Assembly (NCBI GenBank): GCA_025463965.1
Contig: JAODBN010000175.1
Span: 1 to 30,938 of the forward strand
Source of the DNA: Acidimicrobiaceae bacterium
GTDB taxonomy: Bacteria > Actinomycetota > Acidimicrobiia > Acidimicrobiales > Bog-793
Length of the DNA stretch: 30,938 nt
Reading direction: 5' to 3'
The position numbers were made by a program, and so were the translations under genes. Under the pieces are notes generated by a model. The model was not told the DNA's origin. It worked only from the letters and a program-made list of their open reading frames with translations, and did not search any database. Below are positions 22,555-30,747 of the stretch, one piece after another; position 1 is the stretch's first letter; the number at the start of each line of letters is the position of its first letter.

Positions 22555-24516
22555 GTGCCTCGCGCCCACTTGGGGCGGTCATGGCGCGAGGCGGCGATCC
22601 TGCTTCGTCCTCGCGGCGCGCCCGCTTCGCCCGCTTGGTGGTCGGTGGCGGCGGTGGGCGTCTACTGCCTGCTGGCGCTCGTCGCCTTCTTGCCGTATGG
22701 CCCGTTCGACAACACCCACCTCCTTTCGACCTCGCCGCACGACTCAGTTGACGTGGGCTGGTTCATGGCCTACGGCGCCTACGCGCTGGAGCACGCCCAC
22801 AACCCCTTCTTCACGAAGCTGCTCGAGTACCCCGATGGGGTGAACATCCCGGCCAATCAGTCGATGCCGCTGCTGGGCTGGGTGATGACGCCGATCACCA
22901 GGTTCTTTGGGCCTTTCGCCATGATCAGCTTCACGATGCGACTCTCTTTCGCTGCCTCGGCGACGGCTGCCTATTTCGCTATCCGACGGGTCTGCGTCCG
23001 TCGCCTGGCGGCGTTCTGTGGAGGCCTGCTCTTCGGCTTCAGTCCGTTTCTTGTGGCGCACAACCTCGAGAACCAGAACTTCAGCTTCCTCCCGGTGCTG
23101 CCCATCGCCTTCCTCGTTGCTCATCGCCTCCTCGCCGGCGAATCCGTCAGGACCCGCCGCGACGGCCTCTTTCTCGGTTTGCTGTTTGCCATCCAGCTCT
23201 ATCTGAACCCGGAGGTGCTCGCCGAGCTCCTCCTCGTACTCTTGATCGTCGTCCTCGGGGTGCTGGCGGTGCGCGCCATCCGTCACCGCACGGTGCGCAG
23301 CGAGGCCGTCTCCCTTCTCATTGGCGCCGGCTGGGCCCTTCTGGCGCTGGCCGTCCTCGGTGCTCCGTTCGCCGCGTACTACCTGTTCGGTCCCCAGCAT
23401 GCGACGGGTCCGGTCGTTCCCCCGCAGTACCTGGCGGTCTTCCACACCGATCTCGCCGAGTTGGTCTTCCCGGATCGCAACCAGTTGATCGGGCCCACCA
23501 GCTTCTGCCTGCCGAATGCCGCGTGCAGCGCGCCGGCCGTTTGGAACGGGTTCGGAGGGGCCCTCAACGAGGCCGGCTCCTACGTCGGGCTTCCGCTGCT
23601 TATTGGGCTCGTCGTCTTCGCCGTCCGCTATCGACGCTCGCGCCTCGTCGTCTTCTCGAGCGCAACGTTCCTCGTCGCCCTCGCCTTCTCGCTCGGACCT
23701 GACCTCGTCATCTACGGACACGACACCCACATTCCGATGCCGTCGCGCATCGCCGCGCACATCCCGCTCGTTTCGAGCGCCGAGACGATCCGCTACTTCC
23801 TCGTCGCCGACCTCGCGGCGGCCTTCCTGCTCGCGATCGGGCTCGACCAACTGCTCACCGCATCGAGCGGCCTGTTCGCCCGCCTGCGCGACACCCCATG
23901 GCGTACGGCGACCGTAGGGCTGCTCGCCGCGGTGCTGCTGTTTCCGCTCATACCCCGCTGGCCCTACCCGTCGGGACCGACGGGGATCCCCGCCTACTTC
24001 ACCACGAGCGCCGTCGACGCCATCGCCCCGAAAGCAGTAGTGCTCACCTACCCGATGCCGCAGTCGGGGGCCGTCCAGGCAATGGAGTGGCAGATGGTTT
24101 CGAACTTCCGGTTCCGCCTGGTCTGGGGCTACGCTTATATCGCCGACAACGGCGGTGTCCCAGAGGGAAACACGCCCTTCAAGCAGCCGGCGCTGCCCCT
24201 GCTCTTGAACGTGACCTCCGGCAACGACACGACCGACCCGATCCCGTCCCTGTCCATCACCGAGATCAAGCTGTTTCGCGACGGCCTGCGCCAGTTCGGC
24301 GTGGACGACATCATTTTTGACCCGTCGGTCGGTGTTGGTGCCGATATCCCCGTAGCCCTGCGCTACCTCGAGGCCAGCCTGGGGGAGAAGCCAGTGAGCG
24401 TGGGTGGCATCCTTGCCTTCTACGGCGTGCGCAAGTCGCTCGCCGAGAGCGTCCACACTGTTCTCATCCAGGACCGCCAGTCCGGGATCCTCTCGAGCTA
24501 TCCGCCGGCGCGCTGA
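22555..24516 (+). CDS. polytopic membrane protein, GT-C-like family (paralogue C)
   Basis: 653 residues from a GTG that has GGAGG five bases upstream, one of the clearest start sites in the window. TM1 (WWSVAAVGVYCLLALVAFL) is followed by SPHDSVDVGWFMAYGAYAL and HNPFFTKLLEYPDGVNIPAN, then QSMPLLG. About 11 helices run to residue 480, including GGLLFGFSPFLVAHN. The C-terminal domain begins TGIPAYFTTSAVDAI and has MEWQMVSNFRFRLVWGYAY and GGILAFYGVRKS. These blocks match paralogues A and B position by position. The acidic Asp pair of loop 1 (HDSVD) would be the GT-C catalytic site. The 3' end overlaps the convergent GT2 gene by 19 bases. A possible -10 element, TACGAT, lies at 22510-22515 without a convincing -35. 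A surface-glycan role is inferred from context. Confidence 0.77.
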   Translation: MPRAHLGRSWREAAILLRPRGAPASPAWWSVAAVGVYCLLALVAFLPYGPFDNTHLLSTSPHDSVDVGWFMAYGAYALEHAHNPFFTKLLEYPDGVNIPANQSMPLLGWVMTPITRFFGPFAMISFTMRLSFAASATAAYFAIRRVCVRRLAAFCGGLLFGFSPFLVAHNLENQNFSFLPVLPIAFLVAHRLLAGESVRTRRDGLFLGLLFAIQLYLNPEVLAELLLVLLIVVLGVLAVRAIRHRTVRSEAVSLLIGAGWALLALAVLGAPFAAYYLFGPQHATGPVVPPQYLAVFHTDLAELVFPDRNQLIGPTSFCLPNAACSAPAVWNGFGGALNEAGSYVGLPLLIGLVVFAVRYRRSRLVVFSSATFLVALAFSLGPDLVIYGHDTHIPMPSRIAAHIPLVSSAETIRYFLVADLAAAFLLAIGLDQLLTASSGLFARLRDTPWRTATVGLLAAVLLFPLIPRWPYPSGPTGIPAYFTTSAVDAIAPKAVVLTYPMPQSGAVQAMEWQMVSNFRFRLVWGYAYIADNGGVPEGNTPFKQPALPLLLNVTSGNDTTDPIPSLSITEIKLFRDGLRQFGVDDIIFDPSVGVGADIPVALRYLEASLGEKPVSVGGILAFYGVRKSLAESVHTVLIQDRQSGILSSYPPAR

Positions 24517-25550
24517 CCCGCCGAGTCCGAGCTCGGGGGCTCGAAGCCGACCTCGGACTCGATGATGTACTTCGGCCTCCTGCGGACCTCGTCATAGATG
24601 CGCCCCACGTACTCGCCCATGACGCCGAGCGAGAGCAGCTGGATGCCGGCGAAGAATGCCACAAGGATGACGATCGTCGGGTTCCCGATCGGAAAGCCCG
24701 CGCCGGCCAGTTTGACGCAGAAGTAGACGACGGCGAGCAGCAGGGCGAGCGCCGAGAAGACGAAACCGAGCACCGAGATCACCTGGAGCGGGTAGCGCGA
24801 GAAGCCGACGATCCCGTTCAGGCCGATGCGCAGGGACCCGGTGAAGCGGTTGTACTTGCCACTCCCGCTCGCGCGGGGGTCTCGGTCGTAGGGGACGGCG
24901 ACCTGGCTGAACCCAACGAAGGCGACGAGCCCCCTCAGGAAGCCGTGGCCTTCCTGGAGCCGGACCACGTTGTCCACGACTCGCCGGCTCATCAGCCGGA
25001 AGTCTCCCGTGTTCGGAGGAATCTCGACCTCGGCGATGTGGCGGATCACCCGATAACCGAGTGCAGCGACGAGTCGCTTGACCAGGGTCTCGCCCTCGCG
25101 GTGGCGGCGCTGGGCATAGACCACGTCGTAACCCTCTCGCCAGCGTACGACCAGCTCACCGATCAGCTCGGGGGGATCCTGGAGGTCGCAGTCGATGACG
25201 ACGACAGCGTCGCCCCGGCTGACCTCGAGGCCGGCGAGGGTGGCCATCGGCTGACCGAAGCGCCTCGAGAAGCGCAGCATGCGGATCCTCGGGTCCCGGG
25301 CGTTGAGGGCCCGGATCATCTCCTCGGTGCGGTCCGTGCACGGGTCGACCGCGAACACGATCTCCCATTCGAGATCGAGGGCGTTCAGCACCTTCGAGAG
25401 CCGCTCGTAGACCCGGGCGATGTTGCCTTCTTCGTTGTAGGCCGGGATGACCACGCTGAGAAGGTCTCGGCGGCCGTCCTCGCCGCTCGCCCTGGTGGGG
25501 CGTGGCATCGGGAATACGAGGGTCGGGTCCTCCCCGGCAAGTTCCGTCAT
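24498..25550 (-). CDS. polyprenyl-phosphate glycosyltransferase, GT2 (GtrB/Dpm1-like)
   Basis: 350 residues. The GT-A domain has LSVVIPAYNEEGNIARVYER (31-50), FAVDPCTDRTEEM, FSRRFGQPMATLAGL and VVIDCDLQDPPELIGE, with Asp120 and Asp122 as the metal-binding pair. IPPNTGDFRLMSRRVVD and RDPRASGSGKYN are the conserved acceptor-loop stretches of the GtrB/ArnC/Dpm1 group. Two membrane helices follow (PLQVISVLGFVFSALALLLA and IVILVAFFAGIQLLSLGV), then EYVGRIYDEVRRRPKYIIE, the classic tail of this family. It would charge polyprenyl phosphate with a sugar from a nucleotide donor. Its ATG overlaps the TGA of the upstream membrane-protein gene as ATGA, indicating translational coupling. A donor-synthase and GT-C transferase pair is the natural reading. 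A longer frame back to 25784 lacks conserved sequence. Confidence 0.92.
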   Translation of the reverse strand: MTELAGEDPTLVFPMPRPTRASGEDGRRDLLSVVIPAYNEEGNIARVYERLSKVLNALDLEWEIVFAVDPCTDRTEEMIRALNARDPRIRMLRFSRRFGQPMATLAGLEVSRGDAVVVIDCDLQDPPELIGELVVRWREGYDVVYAQRRHREGETLVKRLVAALGYRVIRHIAEVEIPPNTGDFRLMSRRVVDNVVRLQEGHGFLRGLVAFVGFSQVAVPYDRDPRASGSGKYNRFTGSLRIGLNGIVGFSRYPLQVISVLGFVFSALALLLAVVYFCVKLAGAGFPIGNPTIVILVAFFAGIQLLSLGVMGEYVGRIYDEVRRRPKYIIESEVGFEPPSSDSAGQRAGG

Positions 25551-27514
25551 CGGATTGGCAAGAGGCCCCGAGTGGAGCGCGTCGTAGTCAGGCGGTAGAA
25601 GGAGACATCCTGTTTTCCGGGGACCGTGTAGATGATGCGGTTGAAGCCCGAGTGCAGCGGCACGGCCACCCAGCGCTTCCCTCTCGTTGTCGTGGTGTGC
25701 CAAACATGGTTGTCGAGCTGGATCATCACCTTGTTTCCAGGCACCTCCCGGGTCGTGGTGAACATGGATAGACCGAGGTTCCACCCGCCGCTCGGGGAAA
25801 CTACGTCCAGCTCGACAGTGCCGCCGTTGTTAAAGCTCCAATGTGAGAGCCCGGCGGCGTAGGTGCCGCATTCGCCGTTGCCGCAGAGGTAGACGTCTTT
25901 AGCGATGTCGGGATGGCCCATCGCCTTCGTGATCAGCGTCGGGATGAAGCTCATGGCGGCCTCGAGCCGGTTGTATGCGTTGCCGTCGAACTGGCGCATC
26001 TCGTCGTAGTAGCCCGTGATCGAGACGGCTACCCCAATGAGTGCCCCGTAGAGCACGAGGATGGTGCTCAGGATCGAGACCGCTCCGGAGAAAAAGCGCC
26101 CACCTCGGGCGGCCGACCACGGAGCGGTTTCGCGGTCGGTCAGCGCGAACCACACGACGAGGGCCGGGAGGATCAGCAGCGTGGCGAAGTCGACCTCGTA
26201 GCGCATCGTGACGCCCGGCACGCCCCAGGCGATGGCGAGCGCGATCAACAGCCCGAGCAGCGCAGAGACGGTGACGAGAGTGCGCAGCTCTCTTTGGAGG
26301 CGCTTGCGGAGCAACAGAGGTGCAAGCACGAGCAAAAGCACGATCGGGGTAGTGGTGAGCAGGCCTCCGACCGGTTCGGTCTGCGCGTAGTTGGCGACCG
26401 ACCACGGGAAGTACGGCGGGGGACCGATCTGGGCGTAGGGGAACGCGAGGGAGTACTGCACCGGCTCGACGAAGAAGTAGTAGACGCCCGGCGGGATGGC
26501 CCACAGCTTGTAATTGAACGCCGACTGGTCGACGTAGGCGAGCTGGTACTTCGTCCCGAACTGAAACGGAGAGCCAAAGCGCGCCGCGTTGTACCAGAGG
26601 ACGACCACCACCATCAGGGCACAGGGCACGACGAGCGGGGCGGCGCGCCGCGCCAGCTCGCCGGAGGGGCGCCAGCCGGTGCGGCGGGCTTCCCGGGCGA
26701 GCAGCAAGATCGGCACCACGAGCAGAAGCGCCAAGTCCTCCCGGGCCAGCACGGCGAGACCGACGGCCAGGCTGCCGATCGCCACCCGGATAGTCCGCCA
26801 GCGCTCGCCGTAGGTGCCGCTCACGAGGCAGTAGAGCGCGATCCACATGAAGCAGTACCCCGAGGAGATGGCGACCTCGTACTGGGCCGGGCGCCGCCCG
26901 AGGAACGGAAGCACGCTCGAGAGGCCGATTGCCAACGTGGCGACGGCCAGCTTCCAGAGACGCACCCGCGGCAGGTAACGGTTCACCACGTTGCACAGCA
27001 AGAGGACGCCGAAGAGCACGCCGACCCCGGAGAAGATGACGATCGCCATGCTCTGGGACATGTCGCCGACCCCGAAGATCCGCCACGGGATGAACAGGAC
27101 CAAGGCAGCGGTCGGTCCCCAGGCGAGGTAGAAGCGGCCGTGGTACAGCGCGAGGTCGTGGAACGGACCAGCGAGCGAACCGTTGAGGGCCGGGTTGTAG
27201 GGGTTTCTGAGATGGACGAGCGCGGCCGGCGGTTTCATCAGCAGGCTGAGCGAACCGTGGAGAAAAGCGTTGGAGAGGAGGTTGTAGTAGTCGCCCTGGG
27301 TTTGTCCCAGCACGATCGGGCTCCCGCTCGTGTTCACCGTCCAGGTGTAGAAGCCGACGATGAGACCCACGAGCGCGCCGAGGACGAGGAGACGTTCGAG
27401 GCGGATGCTCGCCATGCGGGCCCGCAATCCAGTGGCCCATGGAGAAGCCGCAGGTGAGACGGTGCTGCCAGCGGGGGCCGGGACAGCGACCTCAGAGGGT
27501 GCCTGGGTCGTCAT
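25547..27514 (-). CDS. large polytopic membrane protein, putative GT-C glycosyltransferase coupled to the GtrB-like gene
   Basis: About 655 residues from the ATG at 27514, the first start that gives a short cytosolic leader (MTTQAPSEVAVPAPAG) before TM1; the open frame back to 27628 runs through non-conserved sequence. About 11 helices span residues 35-490. The first outer loop has GQTQGDYYNLLSNAFLHGSL, with an Asp in GDYYN as the likely loop-1 acid, then NPYNPALNGSLAGPFHDLAL. MRYEVDF lies in a later loop. The C-terminal roughly 150 residues, with a CGNGECG pair of Cys and many Thr, look like an exported beta-rich domain. It shares its last bases with the start of the GtrB-like gene (ATGA). 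A -10-like TATCGT lies eight bases upstream, with no Shine-Dalgarno, so it may be leaderless. Confidence 0.74.
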   Translation of the reverse strand: MTTQAPSEVAVPAPAGSTVSPAASPWATGLRARMASIRLERLLVLGALVGLIVGFYTWTVNTSGSPIVLGQTQGDYYNLLSNAFLHGSLSLLMKPPAALVHLRNPYNPALNGSLAGPFHDLALYHGRFYLAWGPTAALVLFIPWRIFGVGDMSQSMAIVIFSGVGVLFGVLLLCNVVNRYLPRVRLWKLAVATLAIGLSSVLPFLGRRPAQYEVAISSGYCFMWIALYCLVSGTYGERWRTIRVAIGSLAVGLAVLAREDLALLLVVPILLLAREARRTGWRPSGELARRAAPLVVPCALMVVVVLWYNAARFGSPFQFGTKYQLAYVDQSAFNYKLWAIPPGVYYFFVEPVQYSLAFPYAQIGPPPYFPWSVANYAQTEPVGGLLTTTPIVLLLVLAPLLLRKRLQRELRTLVTVSALLGLLIALAIAWGVPGVTMRYEVDFATLLILPALVVWFALTDRETAPWSAARGGRFFSGAVSILSTILVLYGALIGVAVSITGYYDEMRQFDGNAYNRLEAAMSFIPTLITKAMGHPDIAKDVYLCGNGECGTYAAGLSHWSFNNGGTVELDVVSPSGGWNLGLSMFTTTREVPGNKVMIQLDNHVWHTTTTRGKRWVAVPLHSGFNRIIYTVPGKQDVSFYRLTTTRSTRGLLPIR

Positions 27515-27522
27515 CGGGCGAC

Positions 27523-27528
27523 ACGATA
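27523..27528 (-). promoter_or_regulatory. candidate -10 element for a leaderless transcript
   Basis: On the minus strand TATCGT (TANNNT form) ends eight bases before the ATG at 27514, which has no ribosome-binding site. It lies in the 62-base space after the stop of the upstream GT2-fusion gene, so it could give the membrane protein and its partner GT2 a promoter of their own. No -35 hexamer is visible. Confidence 0.3.
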
Positions 27529-27576
27529 GCCGGACCCCCCTCGCCACCGGTGGCCGTGCTCGAGGCGCCCCCGGCG

Positions 27577-28887
27577 TTACTCGAGGGGCGAGAACCGGTA
27601 GCGGAAGCAGGCGACCACCCACGACCACGGGTCGCCGAGCACCGAGATCTTCTTCCCCTCGGAGAACGAGCGTGAGTGGTAGCTCACTGGCAGCTCGACA
27701 GGCCGAAAGCCTCGGCGAAGCAGCTTCGCCATGAGCTCCCAGTCGAAGTCGAAACGGTCACATTCGAGGCGCATCTTGTGCAGGGTGTCGCGCCGGACCA
27801 CTTTGAACATGGTGAAGGGATCCTGCAGGCGCTCCCGGTACACGAGGTTGAACAGGGTCAGAAAGAGCACGTTGCCCACGTTGATGAGCCTGCTCACCAC
27901 GACCTGCTTCTCGAAATGGCGGACCCCGAAGCGGGCCCCGTCGGTCCGCTGACGTACGCCCAGCACGAAGCTCGCCTCGAGACGTCGGAGCGGTTCGAGG
28001 AGCCGCTCGTAGTCGCTGAGGTCGTACTCGAGGTCAGCGTCTTGGATGAGCACGAAGTCTCCGGTGGCCGCACGAAGGCCGGCACGAACGGCGTGCCCCT
28101 TGCCTTGTGCCCGATCCTCAAGGATCAGCTGCACGTTCGGATGATCCATGTAGCGCTGCACGACCTGGCGTGACCCGTCGGAGGAATTGCTCTCGACGAC
28201 GATCACCTCGAGGTCAATCCCGTCGATGCGCTTGGAGAGGAGAAGATCCAAAACCTCTGCCACCGTGCTCGCCTCGTTGTAGACGGGCACGACGACCGAG
28301 AGCACCTGGCGTCTCGACAGCGGTGGGGCCGCCGCTGGGCGCGCTGCCTCGATGATGAGGCCGCCACCTGCGTCGAGGGCACTGAACTCGAACTCGACGA
28401 AGCCAGCAGCGAACAGCTCGGTCGACAGCAGGTCGCGAGAAGACCGGGACCGCCCTCTCAGTGCGGGTGGCGTCTCGAGCGGACCGGCGAGTGCAACCAC
28501 GAGCCGACCGTTTGCACGAAGCAGCCGGTACGCCTCTTCGAGCTCGTCGGCTCGCACCCCTTGGCCTGTGGGAGCAACCACGACGAGGTCGGCAGGCGTC
28601 ACCTCACTCTCCGCCTCGCCGGCCGCGTGGGCCGGCCCGGTGTCGATGTCCGCCGCGTCGAGCGCGGCGACAACAGCGCCGCGCCCAGTTCCGTGGACCC
28701 GAACGGTCCGGGAGGAGAGCGTGTCTAGCCGGCGCGCCACGATCGTGGCGATCTTCGCCTGGAGGGAGTCGTTCCTCGCCTCGGGGCTGGCGGGTCGGAC
28801 CACCGGGGCGACGGTTGTTTCGCCCGCCTCGCCAGTCGCCGTGCCGGGCACGGTGGAATGCACTGACCGCTCCGTCACTCGTCCCAC
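27577..28887 (-). CDS. GT2 glycosyltransferase fused to an N-terminal degenerate Rossmann (methyltransferase-like) domain
   Basis: 436 residues. The C-terminal half (about 195-436) is a complete GT2: LSVVVPVYNEASTVAEVLDL, ESNSSDGSRQVV, GKGHAVRAGL and VLIQDADLEYDLSDYERLL, with Asp283/Asp285 as the DxD pair. YRERLQDPFTMFKVVRR and ELPVSYHSRSFSEGKKI follow, as in the DPM1/Agl-type dolichol- or polyprenyl-phosphate group, but no C-terminal membrane helix is seen. The N-terminal half (about 55-185) alternates strands and helices: TVRVHGTGRGAVVAALDA, PADLVVVAPTGQG, EAYRLLRANGRLVVAL. This is the order of a SAM methyltransferase whose SAM-binding and catalytic motifs have eroded. The first 50 residues are disordered-looking. 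GTG at 28887 or 28878 are both possible starts. It is transcribed divergently from the gene at 29179. Confidence 0.82.
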   Translation of the reverse strand: MGRVTERSVHSTVPGTATGEAGETTVAPVVRPASPEARNDSLQAKIATIVARRLDTLSSRTVRVHGTGRGAVVAALDAADIDTGPAHAAGEAESEVTPADLVVVAPTGQGVRADELEEAYRLLRANGRLVVALAGPLETPPALRGRSRSSRDLLSTELFAAGFVEFEFSALDAGGGLIIEAARPAAAPPLSRRQVLSVVVPVYNEASTVAEVLDLLLSKRIDGIDLEVIVVESNSSDGSRQVVQRYMDHPNVQLILEDRAQGKGHAVRAGLRAATGDFVLIQDADLEYDLSDYERLLEPLRRLEASFVLGVRQRTDGARFGVRHFEKQVVVSRLINVGNVLFLTLFNLVYRERLQDPFTMFKVVRRDTLHKMRLECDRFDFDWELMAKLLRRGFRPVELPVSYHSRSFSEGKKISVLGDPWSWVVACFRYRFSPLE

Positions 28888-29178
28888 CTGTCCTCGGAAG
28901 ATCTCGGCTCATCGAGAACGACGGGCCGAGCCCCCTGCCGCCTCGCAGGCTCCTCGCTCATGCGAACGGCGAGGCTTGGCCATCAACGGCCCGTGACCTT
29001 ACCAGCCCGATGCTCCGGCGCTGGTTCGCCAGGTCGTCGCGCGGAGGGCGGATACGCCGGGGGAGCTGGGGTGAACATGGGAGCATCGGCTACCGTGACC
29101 GGGTTTGTTGCTCCCGGGCAATTGGCGGGGGATGCAGTGGGGCGACCCCGGCCCCGCCGAGAAAGGACGAGGAGAGCC

Positions 29179-30747
29179 GTGCAGCCCGAGAAGCACGAGA
29201 TCGGGACGGGCTTCACCGTGGCGGTGTGCGCGATCAGCGCGGGACTCGCGTTGGCGCTTGCCCTGTTCACGCTCGCCCAGCCCGATGCCCTGTTCGGCGT
29301 CCATCCGCCCTTCACCGGCTACGACGACGGCGTCTACTTCGGGGTGGCCGTGCGCTTCGTCCACGGCGTGCTTCCCTACCGCGACTTCGTCTTCGTGCAG
29401 CCCCCCGGGATCGCCCTCGTGATGTCGCCCTTGGCGCTGATTTCCCGGGCCATCGGGACCCGGGATGGCTTTGCCGCTGCTCGTCTCCTGACTGCCGTGG
29501 TCGTCGGCGCCAACGCGGCCCTCGCGGCGCTCGTCCTGCGCCGGCGTGGCCGGGTCGCCATGGCCGTAGCGGGGCTGACGTTGGCGCTCTTCCCGCTCAC
29601 CGCGGCCGCAGCGGCACAGGACGAGCTCGAGCCTTACGTGATCTTGTTCTGTCTCGGAGGCGTGGCGGCCGCCTTCGCCGGACGGCGGCCGACCTCGCGC
29701 CAACTGCTCTTGGCGGGGTTGCTGGTGGGATTCGCCACGACGATCAAGCTCGTCGCTGCGGTCCCAGCCGTCGTGCTCGTGCTCTGCTTCCTCCCGGACT
29801 GGCGCCGGATGCGAACGGTGGCGATCGGTGCTGTGGCGGGCTTTGTGATCCCGATGCTCGTGTTCGTGCTGCCAGCGCCGTCGACGGCCTTCCACGAGAT
29901 GGTGACGGATCAGCTCGGGCGGAAGGACTCGGTCACTCTCTCGCTGACCCAACGCTTTGTCATGCTCTTCGGCATCGGCAGCCCGGCGAACGTCTCTCGT
30001 TCTGGGGTGGCCGAGGTGCTCGTGGTGGTCCTCGCCCTCGCGGTGGTGCTCGTTTACGGGCTCGGGATCCGCCGCTCCAGTCGTCTCGACTGGTACGTCC
30101 TTGCGGCGGCCGCGGCGGTGCTCGCTGAGTTCGACGTCTCCCGGGAGTTCTTCGATCACTACGCGTACTTGAGCGCCCCGTTCCTGGCGCTGCTGCTCGG
30201 TGTGCTCGCCGGTCGCGCGACCGCATCGGCACAGGCGCTAGCGGCTCGCTTCGGCGCCCGCAGGCCGCTGATCGCCCTAGGCGCGGCCGCTTTGCTCGGG
30301 GCGCTTGTGGCGATCGGCTTTGGTCTTCCCCACGTGACGGGTTATGAGACTCGCTACGTCTCAGGATCCAACGATCCCGGCTCCCAGATTGCGGCGGCCG
30401 TGCCTGCGGGCGCCTGCGTGGTGAGCGACCAGGTGACCACACTGCTCGTCGCGAACCGATTCGATCCGGCCCGACAGGGCTGCCCGCCGGTGATCGACCC
30501 CTACGGCATGTTCCTCGTCGACGACCACGACATCCCGCCCCCGGGCTCAAACGTTCCGCCGTCGTTCGTGCGCCAGTGGGAGTCGATGTTCGACGGTGCC
30601 GACGCCGTGGTGCTCGCCTGGTACTACGGCTCGTGGGTGCCGACGACCAAGGCCTCGGGCAACGACTTCAACGCCCACCAGCAGGAGGTCTCGAGCGCCA
30701 ACAGCGTCAACGTCTACCTCCGCAAAGGAAAGGTCAGGGCGCGCTGA
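29179..30747 (+). CDS. GT39/ArnT-like polytopic glycosyltransferase
   Basis: About 522 residues, GTG start preceded by GAGGAG. TM1 (FTVAVCAISAGLALALALF) is followed by the loop FTGYDDGVYFGVA, whose Asp49/Asp50 match the acidic pair of the PMT/ArnT (GT39, GT83) families, and by PYRDFVFVQPPGIALVMSP, the conserved PYRDF-x5-PPG stretch of these enzymes. About ten or eleven more helices follow, with an ELEPYV segment in a later loop. A soluble C-terminal domain (about 400-522) ends in NSVNVYLRKGK. These enzymes transfer a sugar or aminosugar from polyprenyl phosphate outside the membrane. In-frame starts upstream, including an ATG at 29077 and further back to 28960, are less likely because the extension is low-complexity. 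The 3' end overlaps the facing SDR gene by 14 bases. Third positions are very G/C-rich, as in other right-hand genes. Confidence 0.82.
   Translation: MQPEKHEIGTGFTVAVCAISAGLALALALFTLAQPDALFGVHPPFTGYDDGVYFGVAVRFVHGVLPYRDFVFVQPPGIALVMSPLALISRAIGTRDGFAAARLLTAVVVGANAALAALVLRRRGRVAMAVAGLTLALFPLTAAAAAQDELEPYVILFCLGGVAAAFAGRRPTSRQLLLAGLLVGFATTIKLVAAVPAVVLVLCFLPDWRRMRTVAIGAVAGFVIPMLVFVLPAPSTAFHEMVTDQLGRKDSVTLSLTQRFVMLFGIGSPANVSRSGVAEVLVVVLALAVVLVYGLGIRRSSRLDWYVLAAAAAVLAEFDVSREFFDHYAYLSAPFLALLLGVLAGRATASAQALAARFGARRPLIALGAAALLGALVAIGFGLPHVTGYETRYVSGSNDPGSQIAAAVPAGACVVSDQVTTLLVANRFDPARQGCPPVIDPYGMFLVDDHDIPPPGSNVPPSFVRQWESMFDGADAVVLAWYYGSWVPTTKASGNDFNAHQQEVSSANSVNVYLRKGKVRAR

Noticed and set aside
22744..24456. 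570-codon minus-strand open frame opposite the GT-C-like gene
   Set aside because: It mirrors the codon phase of the real gene, is rich in Glu, Arg, Asp and Gly with no motif, and has no ribosome-binding site. It arises from the G/C-rich third positions.
25899..27457. Two open frames of over 500 codons (one on each strand) within the 25547-27514 gene
   Set aside because: Both are low-complexity Arg/Pro/Gly/Glu-rich translations over a well-supported membrane protein gene with clear helices.
28461..30159. Long frames overlapping the 29179-30747 gene on both strands
   Set aside because: Arg-, Glu- or His-rich translations without motifs; the GT39-like frame has the YDD and PYRDF...PPG motifs and a ribosome-binding site.
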